Assembly (NCBI RefSeq): GCF_963678635.1
Contig: NC_087068.1
Location: forward strand, 59,071,896-59,135,895
Reading direction: 5' to 3'
DNA: 64,000 bases
DNA from: Symsagittifera roscoffensis
Lineage: Eukaryota; Xenacoelomorpha; Acoela; Convolutidae
Shown here: positions 60,101 to 61,410 of the stretch, piece after piece
Position numbering within the stretch: position 1 is the stretch's first letter
How the letters are laid out: each line of letters opens with the position of its first letter
The notes under the pieces: model-generated
The model's database searches: none
Seen by the model: only the letters and a program-made list of their open reading frames with translations
What the model was told of the DNA's origin: nothing
Program-made: the position numbers and the translations under genes

Positions 60101-61410
60101 GATATCACTCAGAACAACAAACTCGTCTTCCTCCACCATCAGCTAAAAACAGCTTTGCTGAGAACAATTGAATTTCAAAACTAATTGTGAGTAGTTTGAT
60201 CTCCATTAACGGAAATCTTCGTGTTTAATGAGGTTTTAGTGTTTACTTTCCGAATGATTCTACTTACTTTAACTTTGTTGTAAAACGTAGGCAGTAGTTT
60301 GACAAATTGGTTGAAATTGGTCATTTGCATTTCATGACCTGCAGTTCCGACACTTCCCTGCAGCCCAGCAGCAAAACGTGGACTGCCTATTTGATCTTCG
60401 TCATTCAAGTTGGTGAAGTTCACTTTACTTCGTGGACCAAGTTGAAAATGCAAAACCTGTGACGTCAGCTTATGCAGGTCTTGCATTCGGATTGCGCAAT
60501 ATTTTGACCAAACATGATTCACAGGAAGAAGGGTACAAAGCGCTTCTAGTAGAAAGTGTCGTTTCTGAAGCTGGTTTTTGATAGGTGAACTGTTCGCAAC
60601 CGGCAACGTTTGTAAGAAACTGATGAATGAAGATTCGAACTTTTTGCAGATTTGCTGCCACAAAACAGCATTGTATTTCTCTTCTGTATCCATAAGTGAT
60701 GACACTGTAGGGTCTAAATACATGAATGAAATTATTATGTTAAACAGCCTTTAACATCAACACTTAACCTTGTTACCATGGCTTGAAATAAAATATCTCG
60801 CATCTTTTTGATTTGATAAAGAACCAGTGGAGTCCTCCACGAAAAACAGGACATGGATACTGGCCGAACTTGAACTTCTTGTGTTTATCGACCCTGACAT
60901 TATCGTTACAGATCGTTAAACATTTATGTTGCACATCATCGTCATCATCTCTTCAACTTCTGATCAAAGCACGTGAGCAGTAAAACTAACCCTGGGCTGA
61001 CACCGACGATGAATTCTGAGGTTTGAACGGCAAGCAAAACCCTTCATGCGTTGACAACTTAATTAAACTGAGAAACATTTGCTGTTCGCATTCCGCAACT
61101 ACGGCAGACGATGCGCTTCCTGATTGTCCAGGTGTCAAGTTATGTCTATTAATTGCATCCAAGATGTGCTGCAACACCCGAGTCACATCTTCTTGGCTTG
61201 GCACAAAACAAGCGTTCTTCTCGAGTACATCGGCAGAAACTTAAAACAAGGAAACAACTTCTGACATCTTATAAAGAAGCGTAAATTATTAAAATATGCA
61301 TATACCCACCCATTATCGAGAAATTTACCCTTCACCGCCCTTGTGTGTGAAGATAAAAACAGGTCAGAAATTATCACGGGAACCGAGGTTATTACACTAA
61401 CTTTCGTCAT
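19530..61410 (-). CDS. KIAA0825: KIAA0825-like (DUF4495 family) gene, 16 coding exons
   Basis: Whole-gene entry; exons are listed separately. Coding starts at ATG 61410-61408 and ends at TGA 19532-19530. The joined exons total 3858 nt, divisible by three (1285 residues plus stop), and all 15 junction phases agree. The rebuilt protein resembles human KIAA0825 as I remember it, about 1275 residues. Points of likeness are the W..I...F block followed by a QL-K--LLEAL stretch and LLPV...KY (exon 3), the ED-F-VLSDIF start with a KRSSSKQR motif (exon 4), and LTMEELKQIGEVIKLS (exon 5). No catalytic motif, signal peptide or clear membrane segment is seen, and the cellular role of the family is poorly known. 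Human variants have been linked to postaxial polydactyly. Introns range from 89 to about 12,500 bp, and the long ones hold transposons. The exon structure is well supported; the family name rests on memory. Confidence 0.85.
20155..20236 (-). tRNA. tRNA-Ser(AGA)
   Basis: A full 82-nt cloverleaf on the minus strand. It has a 7-bp acceptor stem (GCAGTCG with CGACTGC), a D arm, a 5-bp anticodon stem (TCTGA/TCAGA) with loop CTAGAAA (anticodon AGA), a long variable arm (GGGA/TCCC) as expected for serine, and a T arm with TTCGAAT. The discriminator base is G. A TTTT run just downstream fits a Pol III stop. It lies in the last intron of the KIAA0825-like gene, on the same strand. Its 3' end matches the primer sites of the LTR elements in this window. 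Confidence 0.96.
20445..20659. mobile_element. hAT-like MITE 1
   Basis: 215 bp. The ends GGCTCTTTTCCAGTT... and ...AACTGGAAAAGAGCC are inverted repeats of about 25 bp. It is flanked by a perfect 8-bp duplication, CAAATGCC (20437-20444 and 20660-20667). The 8-bp length suggests the hAT superfamily. Non-coding. Confidence 0.85.
20703..20860. mobile_element. hAT-like MITE 2, inverted relative to MITE 1
   Basis: 158 bp with the same family ends (GGTTCTTTTCC... and ...GGAAAAGAGCC). It is flanked by a perfect 8-bp duplication, GTCGTCTC (20695-20702 and 20861-20868). Its interior is the reverse complement of the left part of MITE 1. Confidence 0.85.
21001..21127 (-). CDS. KIAA0825: KIAA0825-like exon 15
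   Basis: Residues 1145-1186. The acceptor is gttgtgtag|GTG and the donor GAGAG|GTACAG, phase 1 in and 2 out. The content is low-complexity: an Asn/Ser run, then a short poly-Ala. It is flanked by a CAGA microsatellite and a G-rich tract. Called mainly from splice signals and phase fit. Confidence 0.7.
21152..21199. repeat. CAGA microsatellite
   Basis: About twelve CAGA units with one GAGA interruption, 25 bp upstream (minus sense) of exon 15. Confidence 0.9.
21886..21904. repeat. 19-bp G homopolymer
   Basis: An unbroken run of G after tttttcag. Prone to sequencing error. The surrounding 21200-22378 shows no gene. Confidence 0.85.
22583..27400 (+). pseudogene. gag-pol relic
   Basis: Gag begins MAQSTDSNLRG. 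A 17-bp G run at 22890-22906 shifts the frame; the sister copy has only six G there. Further pieces: one zinc finger (CIKCGNAFTKRHLNVC, about 23432), protease PVDSASPVSLL (about 23810), reverse transcriptase with YIDDILIASKG (about 24730), and RNase H ending VPGKEIGFADFLSRLPSG (25311-25510). Integrase pieces follow: HPGQFGMKALAENIWWPHLY (about 26330), then LDFAGQFDKTWG (about 26512). An SH3-like tail is at 27240-27350. Stops and shifts occur throughout. A spacer of about 500 bp separates RNase H and integrase. Confidence 0.85.
27401..28690 (+). pseudogene. 3' part of the decayed element
   Basis: An open stretch at 27461-28021 is Ser/Arg-rich and without a known domain. It may correspond to the extra 3' frame of the intact element. 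From about 28213 to the right LTR it is non-coding and AT-rich. Confidence 0.45.
28861..29760 (+). pseudogene. truncated gag copy behind a shared LTR
   Basis: The gag ATG at 28859 again overlaps TGGCGCAGTC. The sequence parallels 22583-23560 (MAQSTDSNLRG, TNWIDQFHLAIIAKENLD, the CxxC finger region) and stops matching near 29760 at aaaaggaaga. Frameshifted, for example by a premature TAG at about 29021. Confidence 0.75.
29761..30870. other. no gene recognised
   Basis: Short open pieces only (for example 29798-29970). It contains part of an R1 repeat (30725-30850). Nothing assignable. Confidence 0.45.
30875..31770 (+). pseudogene. LINE reverse transcriptase fragment, 5'-truncated
   Basis: Begins just before QYADDCMVFSSS, the YADD catalytic box of non-LTR reverse transcriptases. 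NLNASKSEFITFS and SECKYLGLILDSSLSFH follow, typical of the thumb region of jockey/CR1/RTE-like elements. A stop at 31241 and a frame change split it; the second part (31249-31770) is C-terminal, ending TWRDFRFC. No endonuclease domain is present. Confidence 0.85.
31415..32150 (+). repeat. LINE 3' end, first copy
   Basis: C-terminal coding part plus 3' UTR, ending in a TTC microsatellite and GAGCCTGAACA. Repeated at 32158-32889. Confidence 0.85.
32158..32889 (+). repeat. LINE 3' end, second copy
   Basis: Near-identical to 31415-32150, at an offset of 743 bp. It starts at CGTTCATTGGAATCG and ends with the same TTC run and GAGCCTGAACA. It is either a second 5'-truncated insertion or a local duplication. 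Confidence 0.85.
33039..33342 (-). repeat. tRNA-derived SINE-like copy (R2), partial
   Basis: Read on the minus strand, a B-box-like GGGTTCGAACCC is followed by a body shared with 49095-49440 (agcattagcagtaccagtcaa, taacgctac) and the tail TTCGCCTCTGTG. The head is truncated at the right. A third copy, without the head, is at 57243-57415. Confidence 0.65.
33343..33615. other. no gene seen
   Basis: Intron sequence between the SINE-like copy and exon 14; nothing recognised. Confidence 0.5.
33616..33819 (-). CDS. KIAA0825: KIAA0825-like exon 14
   Basis: Residues 1077-1144. The acceptor is ggtttgtgtgcag|GAG and the donor CTAG|GTTAGA, phase 1 in and 1 out. The translation contains ISNFLKGDPLKTTGWANIYL and LSPIVKELLQNSLLCLFET. 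A 12.5-kb intron rich in mobile elements follows. Confidence 0.82.
33820..34821. other. intron 13, nothing recognised
   Basis: About 1 kb of unique AT-rich intron with no repeat I could match elsewhere in the window. Confidence 0.5.
34822..35043 (-). CDS. KIAA0825: KIAA0825-like exon 13
   Basis: Residues 1003-1076. The acceptor is cttgttgttcag|GGTC and the donor CATG|GTAGGT, phase 1 in and 1 out. The translation contains NAFPIIDLVRPFVTVLNHV and ALADSLLPIMNEH, a helical stretch. Confidence 0.82.
35158..35568 (+). repeat. R1 element, left part, split by the LTR element
   Basis: Starts ccaatcgaagattgaaaaagagcaatgaacgc and ends ttattagagac at the LTR. It aligns with 5551-5960 of the uninterrupted copy. 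The rest continues at 42954-43025, after the target duplication. Confidence 0.8.
35569..35850 (+). repeat. left LTR of the intact element
   Basis: 282 bp, beginning TGTGGTGCGTCG and ending GTTTCACA. Its last A is also the A of the gag ATG. Confidence 0.93.
35850..41705 (+). CDS. Gag-Pol polyprotein
   Basis: 1951 codons in a single frame, starting at the ATG that overlaps the LTR end. Order by residue: gag; two zinc knuckles (about 319-354, CYFCG and CRNCNKKGHFAKC); retropepsin DTG at 434-436; reverse transcriptase with LDLKYAF (D684) and FLDD at 748-751, instead of the usual YxDD; RNase H with D900 and TDHK at about 966. A hydrophobic block follows at about 1176-1236. Integrase comes next, with an HHCC finger from about 1422 and a DD35E triad D1489, D1548, E1584. 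All catalytic residues are present. No gag/pol frameshift is needed. No chromodomain is seen. The last 60 or so residues overlap the next frame and look compositionally odd, so translation may switch frame there. Confidence 0.93.
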   Translation: MAQPAVSTSEDRTDLLGVSVFWYKPTADPPHSWDSWIGQFNLAITLRERCDPRELLKPPGVVHDDPAPKPEVVGAVEDAAAIASRIARNDAAIRKVTEMNEERRAKGPRVAPGVYYFEVEQRVKSRLFFSLGSEGRKRFLQSYPHADLSELSFREFHEFCVLLFRKEKNFIIERMQIYNAVHSDRESLEAFYLRLTGQAALCGWTIDQEKEVVRDIFIAKMRYKDIQRELCIHPGATPEDSLKSALLQEKGAQTATDLQRQLGSSSSTGNYSQAGAILGQNSRIKQEPTFSVQGKKLSDRISRAQNSKQKGINEKSKSCYFCGNRFSTNHKQSCPARNVTCRNCNKKGHFAKCCNSKNVGNVEAESDETVEEICNFITSDSESEFTVLSVAAEKPSLPIRSVKKLEVVNAATGKIRSIQITLRCGKTFFKATVDTGSPASFVNKKTADYILKTVPSAKLFTIQESPIDTVYVDYNRKKIELMGTLIMDVSSLGWHIRSAKFLISENRTRCLLGLDLQPQLGVSTTQVRPDRPLVGEVSQSNPNLTSDSWKSHFYQKFHRVFSRIGKAKNHKVFSTFKSPLVPIQEKGRRVPVHIQDKVGQDIQKLIHEGHVVKLNKCTSEYFISPIVITAKKDGSVKLAMDAKPMNDQIHKNHYQMPNLLELLDSAAQIITSDISGDIWFTSLDLKYAFSQIPLSEEVSRHCNFNIVCGEQTGTYRFKTGFYGLTDMPKEFQKAMDNTLQGLSGVFCFLDDILIVSKGSVEDHNILVDKVISRLDDEGFALKLSKCDFSLNQLSWLGYDIDSEGYRPKRSKIEAVLALEPPRTLKQLRSFMGILNHLQRFLPNIQVHSDQLRPSLKASNKSKFVWGDCQQTAFSNILQLIANITKMYHYDQSRNSRVKCDASHSGLGAALEQEIEKDVWVPIAFASRFLNDQEKKYSTNQLELLAIVWSCEHFRTYLLGNHFVILTDHKAIISALKTNRGNKTHQSRLTRWADRLLPFDFDIFHISGCQLGIVDYLSRFPTFEAPRPSSFDEQYVVKCITRFFDACEFLDEWTKCCTAIENPGIIQKNNQSSAVSNTIHLIESLDSGQHRVYCPDMDNSIAVSHTFSNLSVEGVLTQNVPVTSNGIISVEGDENLAINHTGTFRQFPTFDISPLGGVKFAGLQINQSALREIQLAFVTFSAWFTHYLPILFSLWFISLVASDCVILLSLIAFFAFVLSDRISWIRIVLLSIFHFQTAMDSITGANNNNTNDSFEQLLNQYLPVTQPWFSSDRARPRFRAGAVRPRRSTTVQRGAALKSQYARILANFRTKRARKTTVSNRPSQSVHSLEILKTPVVTKDQKSLTGLVGILDSDVLSELTDEDASLCLMKRAIINRDYEGFCRIDSYIKSFWHCAAVVDGWIVVDNRIAIPMCLRKPLLSRLHRSHAGQLAMVDAAQYIWWPRMHRDIVQLCKDCPQCTKFGKNLKANASFNSSKPLPLLSGPNEELQLDYAGPLLDSLGNSMYILVAIDRYSKYPSAMITRSTGGRKIIKFLKSYIQQHSIPKSIKTDQYSGFKNKLVQNFCQEKNIAQYFCAVGDHRCCGLEERSIQTIKRRLGASRLSSDFSNIQDTLRIIIEDIRITKNSVTGVSPFELHFGRPPNTELSIAAERLSTGVNLYIQQLERDLLTPEQRREQCDSRPRIKVVRKGQSSPTVSPYFGGSTDSVSDTPHYRALENLAHSANQWLTLKKSLSHQEGVKALKTLTERNQVLAATLRSNLSAGTLRFRNQMQMDQIHPSLPKRNLDYLVLNEPSKVEIFRKFLSRKSGRELFKPFKGKIVRITGSTDITDKGKVIRRNHLAVRVKSTDLSFSGKQLTPVKKGQKRPIVSSSPSSSEDNRPLKQSSSRQHITAKTKQSNPRQHIRRYRFRLVRSFHLCHLHFLIRVANLCRLNLSNIQSRRLQAFSLSLLRSTLLQ
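35851..35866 (+). promoter_or_regulatory. primer binding site (tRNA-Ser)
   Basis: TGGCGCAGCCAGCAGT directly follows the LTR. Compared with the reverse complement of the tRNA-Ser(AGA) 3' end plus CCA (TGGCGCAGTCGGCAGG), it matches at 13 of 16 positions. It is also the start of the gag coding region. Confidence 0.8.
41515..42352 (+). CDS. 3' overlapping frame of the LTR element, Ser/Pro-rich
   Basis: An open frame in the -1 register relative to gag-pol, open from about 41515 to the TAA at 42352 and overlapping gag-pol by about 190 bp. It could be reached by a -1 shift, or started near 41621. It is rich in Ser, Pro and Lys, with 24-bp imperfect repeats encoding PISVVKS-like units (41770-41905). 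It has SUMO-interaction-like cores: VVDLT (41702-41716), LIPISSDEES (41915-41944) and VIISEPD (42017-42037). It has no membrane segment, so it is not an envelope gene. Function unknown. It could also be the frameshifted true tail of Pol. Confidence 0.6.
42655..42666 (+). promoter_or_regulatory. polypurine tract
   Basis: GAGAGGGGGAAA lies immediately before the right LTR, the expected plus-strand priming site. Confidence 0.85.
42667..42948 (+). repeat. right LTR of the intact element
   Basis: 282 bp, same ends as the left LTR, one base different. It is followed by the second copy of the GAGAC target duplication. Confidence 0.93.
42954..43025 (+). repeat. R1 element, right part
   Basis: From tagacttttccag to cgttcattactcttaaaaac, the inverted terminus of R1. 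It directly follows the second GAGAC. Confidence 0.8.
43180..43258 (-). repeat. tRNA-like sequence, probably SINE head
   Basis: On the minus strand an A-box-like TGGCTAGTGCG precedes the B-box-like GGGTTTGAATCC at tRNA spacing. The stems do not form a clean cloverleaf. The region 43026-43562 otherwise shows no gene. Confidence 0.5.
43563..43712 (-). CDS. KIAA0825: KIAA0825-like exon 12
   Basis: Residues 953-1002. The acceptor is ggttgtttcag|CAG and the donor GGAG|GTAAAA, phase 1 in and 1 out. The translation contains SLVMLSARLSVSSENVNPV and LLTSLLMHDYMLPKLMLKQ. A second possible donor 41 bp further on (CGG|GTAACT, phase 0) was rejected because it breaks the frame into exon 13. The following intron holds the intact LTR retrotransposon. 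Confidence 0.82.
44292..44665. mobile_element. inverted-repeat element (GTCCCATTTGTACC ends)
   Basis: Left GTCCCATTTGTACCAA and right TTGGTACAAATAGGAC are inverted repeats; a second inner left copy lies at 44335. The interior includes a GC-richer block (44455-44575) unlike the surroundings. Non-coding, MITE-like. No target duplication established. Confidence 0.55.
45060..45780 (+). pseudogene. hAT-type transposase relic
   Basis: In order: an IGDNC piece near 45150, then 45159-45554 with IGCASHRLALAVNEFL, MHKLQTKLLGAKLRQQT and LLPVCRNVMRWSSTYQML, then a frame change and LLDGIKEPYPELEPFNKYL at about 45570-45630. The order (GDN, GCASHR, RWSST) matches the catalytic core of hAT transposases and their domesticated relatives. 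Frames are broken, so it is not functional. It lies in intron 11 on the opposite strand to the host gene. Confidence 0.7.
45944..46142 (-). CDS. KIAA0825: KIAA0825-like exon 11
   Basis: Residues 887-952. The acceptor is gctttttgcag|CCA and the donor AAAC|GTAACT, phase 0 in and 1 out. The translation contains FTQSQLSISAFMVDSSQQGG and QWMKVVAPEVFQFAKRPITP. Confidence 0.78.
46537..46753 (-). CDS. KIAA0825: KIAA0825-like exon 10
   Basis: Residues 814-886. The acceptor is ttatttgtgtag|TGG and the donor CCA|GTTAGC, a weak but phase-consistent donor, phase 2 in and 0 out. The translation contains LKSLLYDDSWVVLNSDHED and TSCNSLLAILVTVTSPMDNL. Confidence 0.75.
46985..47420. other. tRNA-like fragments in intron 9
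   Basis: Plus-strand ggatagctcaatgggtaatt (47034-47053 region) looks like a tRNA A box. On the minus strand near 47400-47360, gttcggagattcaaatccgg looks like a B box. These may be parts of SINE-like copies. No complete tRNA. Confidence 0.35.
47421..48776. other. no gene seen
   Basis: AT-rich intron sequence. The 147-codon minus frame at 48039-48482 has no recognisable domain or splice support. Confidence 0.45.
48777..49090 (+). repeat. R1 element, 3'-truncated
   Basis: Starts ccaactaacagttgg and contains tgagaaaactggatcaa and tgctgttcgatagtggagtttgcc. It is interrupted at its right side by the SINE-like copy. Confidence 0.65.
49095..49440 (-). repeat. tRNA-derived SINE-like element (R2), longest copy
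   Basis: Minus strand: head with A-box-like TGTAGCGTAGATG and B box GGGTTCGAACCT at about 49440-49375, then a body of about 270 bp ending TTTGCCTCTGTG. It shares the body with 33039-33342 and 57243-57415. About 346 bp. Confidence 0.7.
49447..49580. repeat. dispersed repeat R3
   Basis: Second copy of the family described at 18585-18745. Confidence 0.65.
49581..51181. other. no gene seen
   Basis: Unique AT-rich intron sequence. A ggacaatttt direct repeat lies near 50070-50110. Nothing else recognised. Confidence 0.45.
51182..51333 (-). CDS. KIAA0825: KIAA0825-like exon 9 (GC donor)
   Basis: Residues 764-813. The acceptor is gatgtgctttcag|ATT, phase 0. The translation contains ILPNEVATRVSAHVLNKSL and MRSDILMILHHT. 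No GT lies between the conserved-looking end and the in-frame stop. A GC donor, CAG|GCAGGC at 51181-51180, gives exactly the phase 2 that exon 10 needs, so a GC-AG intron is inferred. Confidence 0.7.
51590..52150 (-). repeat. dispersed repeat R4
   Basis: Reverse-strand relative of 690-1145, sharing ttcgaatcacgactgaaagggctttaa, gatgattatttgtggtacc and ttgcgtggaaaac (plus-strand view) and the aaggatagccggttgct end. Confidence 0.6.
52495..52692 (+). other. possible C2HC-type zinc-finger fragment
   Basis: 65 codons with CPGCGIQITTNNLARHLTRKGC, that is CxxC...H...C. Such fingers occur in the N-terminal parts of some non-LTR retrotransposons. It ends about 30 bp from exon 8 on the opposite strand. 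It could be a transposon scrap or chance. Confidence 0.3.
52721..52878 (-). CDS. KIAA0825: KIAA0825-like exon 8
   Basis: Residues 711-763. The acceptor is tatctgttttag|CG and the donor AAG|GTAACT, phase 1 in and 0 out. The translation contains MHEMSVCAILQDAESNNY and SWHHFMQHQIIEDAHK. Confidence 0.83.
53504..53607 (-). CDS. KIAA0825: KIAA0825-like exon 7
   Basis: Residues 676-710. The acceptor is ggttgtttcag|TGTG and the donor CGAA|GTGAGT, phase 2 in and 1 out. The translation contains VIGEIPLPIKFRSSFSLVHK and QYSEFCQVLIQKM. The open frame runs well past the exon into unrelated intron sequence. Confidence 0.83.
53608..55066. other. intron 6, repeats only
   Basis: Contains R4-like stretches (53640-53960, 54180-54400). 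On the minus strand a tRNA-like pair (A-box-like atagtggt, B-box-like ggtttgattcc, 54700-54610) is present. No gene. Confidence 0.45.
55067..55562 (-). CDS. KIAA0825: KIAA0825-like exon 6
   Basis: Residues 511-675. The acceptor is attgctcttag|GGAT and the donor AG|GTAATA, phase 1 in and 2 out. It is predicted helical, with YLWIRVVLSNLEQHLSRSL and LLDMYNWCLPYLKTCL. It follows a 3.5-kb intron that contains a tandem repeat and dispersed repeats. Confidence 0.86.
55847..56255 (+). repeat. R1 element, near full length
   Basis: Starts ccaacagacagttggaaaagagtaa and contains gagaaaactgaatcaaaag and ttttcgatagaggagtttcccttcc. The right inverted end is lost. Confidence 0.65.
57243..57415 (-). repeat. 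SINE-like copy (R2), head missing
   Basis: Shares cacagaggcgaagttgcac, aataacgctactgggaaaaactga and cattagcagtac with the other copies. A relict of the tail also occurs at 56893-56930. Confidence 0.6.
57758..57925. repeat. dispersed repeat R3
   Basis: Third copy of the family described at 18585-18745. Confidence 0.6.
58060..59010. repeat. tandem repeat of about 400 bp, 2.3 copies
   Basis: Units start near 58070, 58478 and 58876 at aatcaaggtcacaagcataaaaaa. The third is cut after tatcaagggtattta. The block ends about 95 bp from exon 5 (in intron 5). The open frame at 58494-58739 comes from the repeat and is not a gene. Confidence 0.88.
59105..59568 (-). CDS. KIAA0825: KIAA0825-like exon 5
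   Basis: Residues 356-510. The acceptor is gtcccatttcag|ATCT and the donor AAG|GTGAGA, phase 2 in and 1 out. It joins exon 4 directly through an AG+A arginine codon. It holds LTMEELKQIGEVIKLSVVF, then a Ser/Gly/Thr-rich low-complexity region that looks disordered. Reading past the donor meets a stop at 59060-59058. Confidence 0.86.
59853..60142 (-). CDS. KIAA0825: KIAA0825-like exon 4
   Basis: Residues 260 to about 356. The acceptor is gctgtttttag|CTG and the donor CAG|GTGTGT, phase 0 in and 2 out. It begins LMVEEDEFVVLSDIFGSK, and a basic KKRSSSKQRKSG run lies near the end. Human KIAA0825 has a similar SSSKHRG motif after an equivalent helical stretch. Confidence 0.86.
60268..60713 (-). CDS. 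KIAA0825: KIAA0825-like exon 3
   Basis: Residues 111-259. The acceptor is catgtatttag|ACCC and the donor AAA|GTAAGTAG, phase 1 in and 0 out. This exon carries the strongest family likeness: WQQICKKFESSFISFLQ, then QLQKRHFLLEALCTLLPV and a KY pair. The spacing matches the corresponding block of human KIAA0825. Confidence 0.88.
60991..61239 (-). CDS. KIAA0825: KIAA0825-like exon 2
   Basis: Residues 28-110. The acceptor is cttgttttaag| and the donor CAGG|GTTAGT, phase 1 in and phase 1 out. The translation includes DVLEKNACFVPSQEDVTRVL and MFLSLIKLSTHEGFCLPF. The second stretch resembles the part of KIAA0825 just before its central conserved block. Confidence 0.8.
61329..61410 (-). CDS. KIAA0825: KIAA0825-like exon 1
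   Basis: This is the initiating exon, residues 1-27, beginning MTKVSVITSVPVII. It ends AAGG|GTAAAT, a good donor that leaves phase 1, and is followed by an 89-bp intron. A later GT at about 61310 was rejected because its phase does not fit exon 2. The upstream transcription start is not visible. Confidence 0.75.

Noticed and set aside
59734-61244. Plus-strand frames over exons 2 to 4
   Set aside because: Mirror frames of the KIAA0825-like exons on the minus strand.
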